A program made the position numbers and the translations under genes. A stretch of 64,000 nt of DNA, taken from Nitrospira sp. GTDB lineage: Bacteria; Nitrospirota; Nitrospiria; Nitrospirales; Nitrospiraceae. How positions within the stretch are numbered: position 1 is the first letter of the stretch; each line of letters starts with the position of its first letter. This document shows, piece after piece, positions 18,489 through 27,352 of the stretch. The stretch lies in contig CP126121.1 in NCBI GenBank assembly GCA_030123625.1, forward strand, positions 1,962,179 through 2,026,178. Direction: 5' to 3'. Under the pieces are notes generated by a model, which saw only the letters and a list, made by a program, of their open reading frames with translations, ran no database searches and was not told the DNA's origin.

Positions 18489-18977
18489 ATGAACTCATAT
18501 GATCCACACTCAGCATTAAACGTAGCGTCCGGTGCCGGCAAGCCTTGCCCAGTCCGAAGCCGTGCCTGGAAAAACCTAGGCATAGCAGCGGTTGGAATTA
18601 TTGTATCGCTTAGTATGGCAGGAAATGTTGGTGCGGGCGGCCTTGCTTGCGACGCTAATTTCAAGATTACGAATGAGAAAAGCAAAGCCGTCAAAGTCCT
18701 TTCGTTAATTTACCAGGTAGAAGGGAAAGAACACACGGAAGGACTCAGCAATAGGAAATTGTCCTCTGGAGAAGACCATACATGGAAAAATCAATCTCTT
18801 GGCAAACTCGCTGAGCATAATGCAATGGAGAAAATTCGGATCGAATATCGGAACGACACGAGCGGCGAAGGAAAAATTAGCTCCCCATGGGGACCTGCTG
18901 TAAAGACCATCTGGTTTACGGAAGAAGTCGCAGGCGACTGTACAAACAACAGAACCTACGAGCTAAGAATTCCTTAA
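18489..18977 (+). CDS. Secreted protein of unknown function
   Basis: A 162-aa protein, not recognised. A basic N-terminus (residues 1-30) precedes a hydrophobic segment, GIAAVGIIVSLSMAGNVGAG, which looks like a signal peptide with cleavage near residue 50. The mature part is polar and lysine/glutamate-rich with two cysteines that could form a disulphide (GLACDANF and GDCTNN). The start follows an aaggaggagaaagcc ribosome binding site. The gene is richer in A and T than its neighbours, which suggests later acquisition. A strong 28-base palindrome follows it. Confidence 0.75.
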   Translation: MNSYDPHSALNVASGAGKPCPVRSRAWKNLGIAAVGIIVSLSMAGNVGAGGLACDANFKITNEKSKAVKVLSLIYQVEGKEHTEGLSNRKLSSGEDHTWKNQSLGKLAEHNAMEKIRIEYRNDTSGEGKISSPWGPAVKTIWFTEEVAGDCTNNRTYELRIP

Positions 18978-18996
18978 ACTTGTTTGGAGCATGGTG

Positions 18997-19024
18997 TGGC
19001 GGGAGACTCTAGAGTCTCCCGCCA
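18997..19024. terminator. Perfect 28-base palindrome after the secreted protein gene
   Basis: Bases 18997-19010 and 19011-19024 are exact reverse complements (tggcgggagactct / agagtctcccgcca), 20 bases after the upstream stop. No T-run follows, so it is either a bidirectional, T-less terminator or a binding site. Confidence 0.5.
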
Positions 19025-19125
19025 GGCTCAATGCAGTCATTTCACCGTGCTGTTCTCACCGCCCCGGCCTCTGAGAGAAAACCGGCAGCCCGACCGGCAC
19101 ATGCGGCCACATCATGTATGGGAAT

Positions 19126-21876
19126 TCACCTTGCTTCTCCCGACAGTGCGTTGGCGAACGCGGTTCCAAGCGTGCGCTCTTCCCGTTCACGGAACGAGAC
19201 GGAGACACGGAGTTGTTCCAAGTACTGTTCTAGTGTTTTCCCTCCCAGATCGATCTTGCGAACAGTAAAGAATGTGCGCACGTTTTGTTCGAGTTCCGGA
19301 GTGGCAAGGCCGACGATTCCCCCACACATTCGCCTGAGGCCTTGCTTCGGATAGAGCCGATCCATTTGATCCCAATTCGCTTTTACAAACTCCCAGGCGA
19401 GTTCTCTGCCATACACATTCATCAGCAATGCTCCGACGATGAAGGGGGCATCCTGAGTGCGGATCTCGCCGTTGATCGTGCGGGCCAATGTGCTCATCAG
19501 TAATTCCTTGTGTCGAAATGAGGCCAATGAAAACAGGTATCGCCGTTCTTCTTGAGGGGTAGACGCCGTTCGATAGAGCTCTAAGAATTCATCATAACGA
19601 GCCTCGTCTCCGATGTGGGCCAGAATAGCCACGAGAGCGGGCACGACATTCGAGTCGGCGGTAGCCGGATCTTTACGGAATCGCCGATACCGTTCCGTCG
19701 CCTCCTGTTGCGTCGCAACATCATTGCCAAGCTTTCCGAGTGCGCCGAGCAAGTCGCCTCGCAATTGTCGAATGAGGTCCGATTCTCCCGGCAGCGGATC
19801 CCATCCGAGATCCTTCACAACTGGTTTTACGAGGTTACACACAAAGGCTTCGAGCGTCGGCCGGTCCCCCAAAGAAATCACCCGGTTCAGGAAAGAGAAC
19901 GAGTCCAGCAACACCGCCCAGACGTTCTTGTCCCGTTCATTTTTGAAATGGACGGTGAGTCGGAGGTATTCCGGCAGCGGCATGAGCCCGGCCACTGTGG
20001 TCGCCCACGCGTCACTGACAAGGGCGAACCGTTCGATGGCCGCCAGACGATCAAGACCCTGATCGAGGAGTTGCTCTAAGAGCGGATTCCGGTAGCGGAC
20101 GCGATAAAACCCATGTCCTCCTTCATTGACGAAGACGGAGGTGACACCAGCCGGTAGTCCGATAGCCATCTCCCGCTCTGTCAACAGCAGCCGACGATGC
20201 TCCGTACGGTCCCCGATGACCAGCCGAATCTGGACGGGAATCTGCCAGAGCTGCTCGTCGGCTGACGCTTGCGCGATATAGGTGAATCGTTGTTGTGAGA
20301 GCCGCAATTCTCGATGCCGTATTTCTGCCGTCACCAACGGGAAGCCGGGTTGAAAGATCCAGCCGTCCATCAGCTCAGGCACCGGTTGGCTGGCAACCGT
20401 GCCAAGAGCCGCCCACAGATCGCTCGTATCGGCATTGGCAAAGGCATGGGTCCGGAGGTACTGTCGCACACCGTCTCGGAAGACCGTGGGGCCGATATGT
20501 TGCTCCAGCATCCGAAGGATCGACGCTCCTTTTTCATAGGTCAAAATGTCGAACATGGCATCGGCGTCCTTCGGAGCATGAACAGGGTATTCGATCGGTC
20601 GGGTGCTCACCAGTCCATCGACCGAGAACGCGGCCGCTCGCGCGACGCTGAAACTCTCCCAACGTTTCCATTCCGGTTTCCAGGCATCAACGGCTAGCAT
20701 CTCCATGAAGGTCGCGAACGCCTCGTTCAGCCAAAGCCCGTTCCACCAGGACATGGTGACTAAGTCGCCGAACCACATGTGGGCGTTCTCATGGGCCACC
20801 ACGTCGGCCACGCGCTCAAGCTCAGCATGGGTTCCGACCCGTCGATCCACGAGTAACGCCGTCTCACGGAACGTGATGGCGCCGAGATTTTCCATCGCTC
20901 CGGAAGCAAAGTCCGGGATGGCCACAAGGTCCAGTTTGTCTCCGGGATATGGAATGCCGTAGTAGTCCTCAAAAAACTTCAGCGACGCCACGGCAATATC
21001 TTGCCCGAACGGTGTGAGAGATCGTTTCCCTGGGACCGTCCATAGCCGAAGGGGTGTCTTGCCGACCCATACCGGCTCCGTCCCCTCCATACGACCCACC
21101 ACGAAAGCCACGAGATAGGTCGACATCTTGATGGTGTCTGCAAACCGTACCAGTTTCTTGTTGCCCTCAACAGACTCCGATATGGCCGATGTGTTTGATA
21201 TTGCCGTGAGATCAGGCTCGATCACGAGCGTAGTCGCGAAGATCGCCTTAAAATCCGGTTCGTCCCAACAGGGAAAGGCTCGGCGCGCATCGGTGGCTTC
21301 GAACTGCGTGGCCGCCAACGTCTGCGGTGTTCCTGAAGCATCGTTATATGTACTGCGATAGAAGCCGCGGAGCTGATCGTTCAGTTTGCCATGAAAGGAA
21401 AGATGCAACCGCCATTCGCCGGGCTGGATCGATTCTTGAACGGAAAGCCCGACCCGCTGCGTCTTTTGCTCCAATTCGATACGCGCCTCGAATTGCCGCT
21501 GATTCGCGTCCTCAGCCATCGCCGACTGAAGCACGAGATCGACTGCGTTCAACAGAATGGTCTGCGTGGTCTGTTTGACCGTGATCGTGATCGTCACATG
21601 GCCTGCGAACGTCGCGGCCGCGAGATCAGGTTCAAGCCGTAGGTCATAGCGTGTCGGGATCACGTGTCGCGGAAGCCGATACCGATCGTGGCTGCCTGGA
21701 ACATCCTCAGGACTCATATCTTCACCTTGTGGTCTCGTGGTCGTTGTGGCGTCTGCGGATTTGGATGATGGTACGAGGGTATACGCTATCGGGCCGATCA
21801 GAAGGAAGCAAGCCCGTCGGCCGAAATTCAATAGAATTTCTCGTCTGCTGAACGAGCCCTCATTTCCTTGGGACAT
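19126..21876 (-). CDS. M1-family zinc aminopeptidase
   Basis: A 916-aa metallopeptidase of family M1, removing N-terminal amino acids from peptides. It has the exopeptidase motif GAMEN (residues 326-330), the zinc motif HENAH (362-366) and the third ligand in NEAF (Glu385). A C-terminal ERAP1-like helical domain follows. The start carries SRREILLNFGRR and a hydrophobic stretch, resembling a twin-arginine export signal, so the enzyme may be periplasmic; this is unusual for M1 enzymes of the PepN type. It overlaps the end of rpiA by 17 bases and is probably co-transcribed with it. Confidence 0.94.
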   Translation of the reverse strand: MSQGNEGSFSRREILLNFGRRACFLLIGPIAYTLVPSSKSADATTTTRPQGEDMSPEDVPGSHDRYRLPRHVIPTRYDLRLEPDLAAATFAGHVTITITVKQTTQTILLNAVDLVLQSAMAEDANQRQFEARIELEQKTQRVGLSVQESIQPGEWRLHLSFHGKLNDQLRGFYRSTYNDASGTPQTLAATQFEATDARRAFPCWDEPDFKAIFATTLVIEPDLTAISNTSAISESVEGNKKLVRFADTIKMSTYLVAFVVGRMEGTEPVWVGKTPLRLWTVPGKRSLTPFGQDIAVASLKFFEDYYGIPYPGDKLDLVAIPDFASGAMENLGAITFRETALLVDRRVGTHAELERVADVVAHENAHMWFGDLVTMSWWNGLWLNEAFATFMEMLAVDAWKPEWKRWESFSVARAAAFSVDGLVSTRPIEYPVHAPKDADAMFDILTYEKGASILRMLEQHIGPTVFRDGVRQYLRTHAFANADTSDLWAALGTVASQPVPELMDGWIFQPGFPLVTAEIRHRELRLSQQRFTYIAQASADEQLWQIPVQIRLVIGDRTEHRRLLLTEREMAIGLPAGVTSVFVNEGGHGFYRVRYRNPLLEQLLDQGLDRLAAIERFALVSDAWATTVAGLMPLPEYLRLTVHFKNERDKNVWAVLLDSFSFLNRVISLGDRPTLEAFVCNLVKPVVKDLGWDPLPGESDLIRQLRGDLLGALGKLGNDVATQQEATERYRRFRKDPATADSNVVPALVAILAHIGDEARYDEFLELYRTASTPQEERRYLFSLASFRHKELLMSTLARTINGEIRTQDAPFIVGALLMNVYGRELAWEFVKANWDQMDRLYPKQGLRRMCGGIVGLATPELEQNVRTFFTVRKIDLGGKTLEQYLEQLRVSVSFREREERTLGTAFANALSGEAR

Positions 21877-22552
21877 GGAGGGTGCGAACGCCTTGGGGCG
21901 TGCCGATGATCAAGACATTGGTCCGACCGACAAAAAGACCGGTTTCCACGACACCGGGGATAAGATTCAGTGCTGTTTCCAGTTCACCCGGCTGATCGAT
22001 GCGGTTGATATGGACATCAACGATGAAATGAGAATTCTCAGTCTTATACGGAGCTCCGTCGCGCTCTCGTAACACGACAGGGCTTCCGGTGAGCGCTTCA
22101 ATTTCGCGCGCAGTGCTGCCCCACCCAAAGGGGATGACTTCAATAGGCAGCGGGAAGGACCCTCCGAGCACCGATACTTGTTTGGTGTAGTCAACCATCA
22201 CGATGAATTGTTTCGCCGACGCCGCCACGATTTTTTCTTTCAAGAGCGCTCCGCCTCCGCCCTTGATCAAATTGAAGTCGGGATCAACCTGATCGGCTCC
22301 ATCGATAGCCACGTCGATCTCCCACCGATTCTCTGAATCGATAAGCGGAATGCGGGCTTGTTTCGCAAGTTCAGCTGTTTCTGACGATGTCGACACGCCC
22401 TTGATTCGCATTCCATCCTTCACCAGTTCTCCAAGCATCCGGACCATATGGCGGGCTGTGGAGCCTGTGCCTAGCCCCACGATGTGACCATCCTTCACAT
22501 ATTCGACAGCTGCTCGCGCCGCTCGGTCTTTGAGCGCCTCAAGATTGTCCAC
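21860..22552 (-). CDS. rpiA: Ribose-5-phosphate isomerase A
   Basis: A 230-aa enzyme interconverting ribose 5-phosphate and ribulose 5-phosphate in the pentose phosphate and Calvin-type routes. Family motifs are visible: VGLGTGSTARHMV near residue 25, DGADQVDPDFNLIKGGGGALLKEK region near residues 84-107 (with the catalytic Asp and Glu), and the late VETGLFVGRTNVLIIG. The length is normal. The stop overlaps the M1 peptidase start. Other sugar-phosphate genes (glk, pgl) lie about 2 kb away, separated by an insertion sequence. Confidence 0.96.
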   Translation of the reverse strand: MDNLEALKDRAARAAVEYVKDGHIVGLGTGSTARHMVRMLGELVKDGMRIKGVSTSSETAELAKQARIPLIDSENRWEIDVAIDGADQVDPDFNLIKGGGGALLKEKIVAASAKQFIVMVDYTKQVSVLGGSFPLPIEVIPFGWGSTAREIEALTGSPVVLRERDGAPYKTENSHFIVDVHINRIDQPGELETALNLIPGVVETGLFVGRTNVLIIGTPQGVRTLHVPRK

Positions 22553-22749
22553 GTGATGGCTTCCTTATCAAACGTTCGAGTGCCTCTAGGAGGCCTTCTC
22601 TGTCACAGCGAGTTTTGATCGCTTCGCCGACCATCCATGAAATAAACAGCGGGCGTACCAACTGTCAAGGAAGCCGCTGGAATACTGCCTCAGCTTCCTG
22701 AATTATAAATCGCCAAGGTATCAATCGTTCCGCCTCTGAAGGAGCAGGC

Positions 22750-22780
22750 GGCCACAGCGTAGACCGCTGTTGCTGTGGCC
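22750..22780 (-). other. Hairpin downstream of a small lipoprotein gene
   Basis: A 9-bp perfect stem (ggccacagc at 22750-22758 with gctgtggcc at 22772-22780) and 13-base loop, about 60 bases past the lipoprotein stop and before rpiA on the same strand. No T-run is seen on either side, so terminator function is uncertain. Confidence 0.35.
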
Positions 22781-22838
22781 CCCGAACGCCTTCAGCAAGC
22801 CGATGGTCTTCATCCAAGTGTCCATTATCTACGCCACC

Positions 22839-23087
22839 TTACCGCTTGACAGCTTCTCGCTTCGACTTCTCGAGTTCCCCCCAGGCATTCATGCCAGTGG
22901 CCACACTCGATGAAAGAGCCTGAACCGCACCGGCATCGAATCCGAATGCGGTGCAGGAGCTTTCGATTTGACCTACCGAAAAACCACTCTCTTTCATGGC
23001 GATCATATCCTGACTGCTGCAGGTGCGGTGCATCGTGCAGCCAGTCAATAACATCAGCATAACGATGGTAGCAAGTCTGCGTGTCAT
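22839..23087 (-). CDS. Small lipoprotein of unknown function
   Basis: An 82-aa lipoprotein. The signal is MTRRLATIVMLMLLTGC, with the lipidated cysteine at position 17, and the mature part has two further cysteines (RTCSSQ, SSCTAFGF). It ends with a short charged helix, ELEKSKREAVKR. The ATG at 23087 is chosen for the taggaggtgg ribosome binding site upstream. Residues MIAMKESGFSVGQIESSC resemble the small helical modules of other envelope lipoproteins, but no function can be assigned. Confidence 0.8.
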   Translation of the reverse strand: MTRRLATIVMLMLLTGCTMHRTCSSQDMIAMKESGFSVGQIESSCTAFGFDAGAVQALSSSVATGMNAWGELEKSKREAVKR

Positions 23088-23174
23088 GAGCCACCTCCTA
23101 TCGTGAGACTGCTGGAAAGTGCATCTATGCAACCCATACTGGCATCGACTGCACCCCGGGGTTCCTTGTGTGGC

Positions 23175-23432
23175 TCAGCCAATCCTGCATAGACGCAAGC
23201 TCAGTGCCAAGGCCAGGCCTACGCTCCTCAATAATAGATTTCGACAGAATTGCCTGTCGTAATGCGCGAATGCGCTTTCCATGATAGAAGGCATCGATGC
23301 ATGCGTCATATAGGGAGGAAGGATATGAATCCGAATAGATTCACCACCATATCCAAATTGATTCGCCCTATGTATCTCCCGAAGGAAGTCATTCAGGGAG
23401 GCGTTGAGTTGCCGGGATAGTTCATTCTGTTT
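23175..23432 (-). pseudogene. 3' part of an unknown gene split by the IS630 element
   Basis: The minus frame from the insertion junction reads KQNELSRQLNASLNDFLREI, continues through IRIHILPPYM and stops at 23175. If the IS and one TA copy are removed, the frame joins without a stop to the flank on the other side (QLSTQELKQNELSRQL). This indicates one reading frame interrupted by the insertion. The family is not recognised, and no start codon is visible for the reconstructed frame, so it may have been a fragment already. Confidence 0.45.
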
Positions 23433-23434
23433 TA

Positions 23435-24335
23435 TAGCCAAGCCCTCAATTACTGATGGACATTGACGGTGAACCTGGGCGATCATGGGGCATGCGATGT
23501 TCATCAGATTTGCGTCAACGGGTGGTGGATTTTGTCCGGAGTGGTGGCAGCAAGGCCGAGGCGGCTCGGCGATTCAGGGTGGGGGAGGCGAGTGTGTATC
23601 GCTGGCTCAAGCCTGGGGGCTTGGCGTACAAGCGCCCCGGCCCACAACGGCCCCACAAACTCGATTGGGAAGCCTTGCGCCGTCATGTGGAAGTCCATCC
23701 GGATCGGACACAAGCGGAGCGGGCGCGGCATTTCCACGTCTCCCGGCATGGCATCTGGAACGCGCTGCGAAAACTGGCGGTCACTCATAAAAAAAAGGAT
23801 GGGCTATCAAGAACGCGACCCTCTCCGACGACGATGGTTTCTCCGTCTTCGCGAACGGTTCCTGCGACGCGGCAAACAGCCCGTCTACATCGATGAATGC
23901 GGGTTTGCGCCTTCAACGGTGCGGCGCTATGGATATGCGCTGAAAGGCCAGCGCGTGGCTGGCCTCGTTTCCGGGCATCGACGGCCACGCACCTCGCTCA
24001 TTGCCGCTCGCATGGATGGGCGACTTGCCGAGCCCTGTCTGTTCGAAGGAACCTGCGATACGGCAGTCTTCAATGCCTGGCTAAAGACGAGGTTATGCCC
24101 TCGTCTGAACGCCCAGCATCTCGTCATCCTGGACAACGCCGCATTTCATACCTCACCTGAAACAGCGCAGCTCATCAAGGCGACGGGCGCCACCCTGCTC
24201 TTCCTCGCACCCTATTCTCCCGATCTCAACCCCATCGAGCAGGACTTCGCCACCCTGAAGAAGCGTCGGGAGTATCAGGAGCAAGCCACCCTCGACGACA
24301 TCGTCAAGACCTATCAATGATTGTGGACATAGCTA
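23435..24335 (+). mobile_element. IS630-family insertion sequence with TA duplication
   Basis: A 901-bp element. Its ends are imperfect inverted repeats: the first 37 bases from 23435 match the reverse complement of the last 37 at 26 positions, both starting TAGC. It is flanked by TA on each side (23433-23434 and 24336-24337), the target duplication known for IS630. It encodes a DDE transposase in two frames. It sits between the small lipoprotein and glk and splits an older frame. Confidence 0.88.
23492..24320 (+). CDS. IS630 transposase, two frames joined at an A8 run
   Basis: The first frame, from ATG 23492, encodes the helix-turn-helix part (LRQRVVDFVRSGGSKAEAAR, then YRWLKPGG and RRHVEVHPDRT). 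The second encodes the DDE catalytic part, with VYIDECGF (first Asp), VILDNAAFHTS (second Asp) and YSPDLNPIEQDFATLKK (Glu). The frames meet at eight A residues (23789-23796). Reading through needs a net +1 shift, equal to losing one A, so transcriptional slippage or frameshifting could yield the full protein, and a plain inactivating mutation is the alternative. The fused product would be about 276 aa. Confidence 0.88.
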
Positions 24336-24337
24336 TA

Positions 24338-24417
24338 GTTCTTGCGTGGACAGCTGTGTTGTGAAGTGGATGCTCTTGAGGTATGAGTCGGATGACAGCG
24401 ACCGAAGCGAGCTTTTT
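24338..24417 (-). pseudogene. 5' flank of the frame split by IS630
   Basis: On the minus strand this piece reads LSSDSYLKSIHFTTQLSTQE up to the insertion point and joins the 23175-23432 frame when the IS and one TA are removed. An in-frame stop lies just upstream near 24418, and no ATG is seen, so the ancestral gene start is not preserved here. Confidence 0.35.
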
Positions 24418-24498
24418 TATCATGCTCAAGGCAGCTTTCGTCAGCTGTCCCTTGATGAATGGGGAGATGCGTGCTTAAGATTATCGAGGTCCTTATTG

Positions 24499-25572
24499 CT
24501 ATCGTGATGTGGAGCTCTGAGAGAGGGCTGCTGCGACGGACGCGGCGCCTATCAAGGCCGTTTGCTGATTCATGATGACTCTCACGGGCATCTGGTTCAT
24601 CAGCCGCTTGTATCGCCCCTTGTTGGTAAAGGCTTTCATGAATGTGCCGTCCTGGAGTTTCGTGATCAGCTTGGGCGCGATCCCGCCACCGACATACACA
24701 CCATCGAGGGAGAGCGCCTTCAAGGCGAGATTGCCGGCTTCTGCGCCATAAATCGACGCGAAGAGATCCAGCGTTTGCGTGGCAATCTCGGCTTGTCCTT
24801 GCAAGCCCGCTTGAGCAATTTCAGCAGCCGGGTTACCGGCTCTGATCTTTTCCGCAAGCCACGTCGGCTCGTTCTTCTTGGTGTCACGTAGGAATTCATA
24901 TATCGCGTATAGACCAGGTCCTGAGAGGATCCGTTCGTTACTCACATGGAGATACTGCGTCCGAAGATATCGGAGTAGTTCGATTTCTTGATCATTGTTG
25001 GGCGCAAAATCCGTATGGCCTCCCTCAGACGGCATGGGGCGGTATGTCTTGCCGTCCCAGAATAAGATGCCTTCACCCAATCCGGTGCCGGCGGCAATGA
25101 GCGCCAATGCTTGCCGTTTGCTCGGCGGATTGCCTGCATTCAGCACTTCCAGCTCGTCCGGACGCAGCCACAGCAGGCCATAGGCGGTGGCTTCAAGATC
25201 ATTGATCAACTGCGCTTGAGGAATATTGAACTGTTTTGCGATGATCCGGCCGTCGATCACCCAAGGGAGATTCGTCGTCTGACAACGATTGTCGATGACC
25301 GGTCCCGCGATCCCAAAGCAGGCCGCCGTCAGTGTCACCGACTCAGCAGGAGATATGACGAGCTTTTCGTTTGAGTTTGTTTGTCCAGTTTCCAATGAGT
25401 CTAGGGGAGATGGCCCTTTCGGCGGTGCAAGGAACTCGACGAGAATGTCTTCGAGCGACTTGTAATCACCACTCGGAAAACTCTCCAACCGCAATGGTTC
25501 CACACGTTCCGTTGTCCACTCATAGAGCGCCAGATTCGTCTTTGTCCCGCCGATGTCTCCCGCGAGAATCAT
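24499..25572 (-). CDS. glk: Glucokinase
   Basis: A 357-aa enzyme phosphorylating glucose to glucose 6-phosphate with ATP. It begins MILAGDIGGTKTNLALYEW, the phosphate-1 motif of bacterial glucokinases. Other features are INDLEATAYGLLWL (catalytic Asp), LIAAGTGLGEGIL, PSEGGHTDFAP and GVYVGGGIAPKLI. The length is slightly above the E. coli type. It overlaps pgl by 4 bases (ATGA) and follows it on the same strand, so both are in one operon feeding the oxidative pentose phosphate route or glycogen/glucose turnover. Confidence 0.95.
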   Translation of the reverse strand: MILAGDIGGTKTNLALYEWTTERVEPLRLESFPSGDYKSLEDILVEFLAPPKGPSPLDSLETGQTNSNEKLVISPAESVTLTAACFGIAGPVIDNRCQTTNLPWVIDGRIIAKQFNIPQAQLINDLEATAYGLLWLRPDELEVLNAGNPPSKRQALALIAAGTGLGEGILFWDGKTYRPMPSEGGHTDFAPNNDQEIELLRYLRTQYLHVSNERILSGPGLYAIYEFLRDTKKNEPTWLAEKIRAGNPAAEIAQAGLQGQAEIATQTLDLFASIYGAEAGNLALKALSLDGVYVGGGIAPKLITKLQDGTFMKAFTNKGRYKRLMNQMPVRVIMNQQTALIGAASVAAALSQSSTSR

Positions 25573-26345
25573 GTCCCCTCTCTGTGAGATCGCTTCCTTG
25601 TGAGCTGTTGCGCGGCGGCTTGATCAAGCATCCACACGAGTCGACCCGATTCCGGCGCAATCCTCGCCGCAGGCAAGGAACGATCTGCCTCGGAGTCAGA
25701 CTCGATGACCCGGCGGACCATCTCTGCTTTACCTGAACCGGTCACCAGGAACAGTACCACAGCTGCATGATTCAGCACACCTAGGGTCAATGTCAGGCGA
25801 GCCCTGATGCCAGTGGGAGCGTGACCAACCGTGACAATCTTGTTCTGTTCCTGCAAAGCGGCTGTTCCAGGAAAAAGCGACGCGGTATGTCCATCGTCTC
25901 CGAGGCCGAGAAGGACGAAGTCTATGATCGGTACTTTTGATGAAGGGCTCTTGGTCAGCCTTCGAATGGCCTCCTCGTACTCCTGAGCAGCAGCCGTTGG
26001 ATCCTCATACTCCCCTTTTATTCGGCAAATATGATCCGGGTGAATGTTGAGCGGCTGAAACAGAGCGGTTTGGGCCATTTTGAAATTGCTTTCCGGATGG
26101 TCTGGTGGGACGCAGCGTTCATCACCGAACAACAAAAAGATACGGGCCCAATCGAGCCGCGTTTTCCACTCTGGCGTAGCCAGGACCTGATAGAGCGTCT
26201 TCGGTGTGGATCCTCCTGAGAGAGCGATGATGAAGCGGCCGTGAGATTTGATAGCTTGTTCGCTTACAGAATGGAGGAAGGCTGCGGCGTCCTGCGCCCA
26301 CTCATGAAGGTTGCCTGCGATGCGGATTTCCGGGATGACGGGCAT
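25569..26345 (-). CDS. pgl: 6-phosphogluconolactonase
   Basis: A 258-aa DevB-type enzyme that hydrolyses 6-phosphogluconolactone in the oxidative pentose phosphate pathway. Motifs seen are ALSGGSTPKTLYQVLA near residue 42, FLLFGDERCVPPDHPESN near residue 70 and LLGLGDDGHTASLFPG near residue 145. It sits between glk (4-base overlap) and a glucose-6-phosphate isomerase remnant that ends 1 base before its start. zwf would be expected upstream in such operons but is not present in this window. Confidence 0.95.
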   Translation of the reverse strand: MPVIPEIRIAGNLHEWAQDAAAFLHSVSEQAIKSHGRFIIALSGGSTPKTLYQVLATPEWKTRLDWARIFLLFGDERCVPPDHPESNFKMAQTALFQPLNIHPDHICRIKGEYEDPTAAAQEYEEAIRRLTKSPSSKVPIIDFVLLGLGDDGHTASLFPGTAALQEQNKIVTVGHAPTGIRARLTLTLGVLNHAAVVLFLVTGSGKAEMVRRVIESDSEADRSLPAARIAPESGRLVWMLDQAAAQQLTRKRSHREGT

Positions 26346-26346
26346 C

Positions 26347-26667
26347 TTAGCGGCGAGTGATCTTACGGCGTTTCGTTGAGGCTGTACGGCGTCCGGATGA
26401 TGCCGTCCCTATCAATGCCGCTGTGATGGCATTCACCGTGGAGGCCTGGTCGCGGCCCAATTGAGTACGAACAGCATGGCGATGGTGGATGTTGAGTGAT
26501 TCCATGTCACCGGCCGCCTGTGCCTGAGCCAATGTCCTAAATGAAAACGGCTTTTCGGGAATCGGCACGTCGGGCATCATCCGGTCCACCAGTTCAAGAA
26601 AGACCCCCGATGTTGGGACCGCCTTGTGGAGTTGTATCTTATTGACCCAGTGTGGAAAAGGCAACAT
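26347..26667 (-). pseudogene. C-terminal remnant of a glucose-6-phosphate isomerase domain
   Basis: Only about 106 residues remain. The segment SGVFLELVDRMMPDVPIPEK followed by FSFRTLAQAQAAGDMESL and RHAVRTQLG matches the last part of transaldolase/glucose-6-phosphate isomerase proteins, where a PIPG.PYTFGTLKQAQALGD-type sequence precedes a final helix. The catalytic sugar-isomerase domain is absent and the upstream sequence belongs to another gene. The frame stays open to 26757, overlapping that gene by 71 bases. No good ribosome binding site precedes the ATG at 26667. It lies 1 base before pgl, so it marks an operon that once carried the full isomerase. A short functional protein cannot be excluded. 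Confidence 0.6.
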
Positions 26668-26686
26668 GGACTCATACTCTGCGTCC

Positions 26687-27325
26687 CTATTTATCGGTTG
26701 GACGGCGAATGACCAAAGCCATGCCATCGACGAGAGACCAGGCCAAAGATTGCGCATGGTTGACAGAGAGGGTCAGTCGGAGATGAGACGTGGGCTCTGA
26801 TGATCGGTCCATTAACAATCTACTCGTCCAGTCCCTCACATTTCGCCACCCCACTTTTCCCAAAAGGACGGCACTTTGAAGGAGACTATCGCTTTCGACG
26901 GATGGAACCACCGTGACGCGCAGAGAGGGACCGAAGGACAACACGTAGTCGGCCGGCATATCGGCGAGGGAAATAGGCTCCTGCTCGACTTCTGCACCAG
27001 GTTCGACCTTTCGTCTGACGACCTGGGGCCGTGCAACCAATCGGTGGATCCCTTCCAGATCCTTCCATGATCCGGCAGACCAGGCCATGATGGGCATCTG
27101 GTGGAGGACGACTCCACGACCTTTAATGTGAATGGTCCTTCCACCCAAATCGATCAAAAGATACGTTTGAGGACGTGCAGCCAGCTTGAGTTCTTCCTCA
27201 AGGACCCGCGTTGCCTCTTTCAGTTCATTGGGGTTGTTGAGATTCAGGTCGGGGAAGCCCTCGATATCCTTTCCCCAACTTGGTGTGGTGAAGACGATGA
27301 GAAGAAGAATGGCGCAGAGGTTCAT
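26687..27325 (-). CDS. Secreted protein resembling a catalytically empty L,D-transpeptidase
   Basis: A 212-aa protein with a signal peptide (MNLCAILLLIVFTTPSWG). Residues about 48-85, with QTYLLIDLGGRTIHIKGRGV, resemble the first strands of the YkuD domain in the next gene upstream (KPYILVDTARNRLYVKHQEQ). However, neither the HG pair nor the HGC cysteine motif of active L,D-transpeptidases is present. It follows the transpeptidase gene at 27353 by 27 bases and is probably in the same operon. It may be a regulatory or structural relative of the enzyme. The homology is proposed from the short strand pattern and context only. Confidence 0.65.
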   Translation of the reverse strand: MNLCAILLLIVFTTPSWGKDIEGFPDLNLNNPNELKEATRVLEEELKLAARPQTYLLIDLGGRTIHIKGRGVVLHQMPIMAWSAGSWKDLEGIHRLVARPQVVRRKVEPGAEVEQEPISLADMPADYVLSFGPSLRVTVVPSVESDSLLQSAVLLGKVGWRNVRDWTSRLLMDRSSEPTSHLRLTLSVNHAQSLAWSLVDGMALVIRRPTDK

Positions 27326-27352
27326 GGGTAGTATCTGCGCGCTCTTGAGGGA

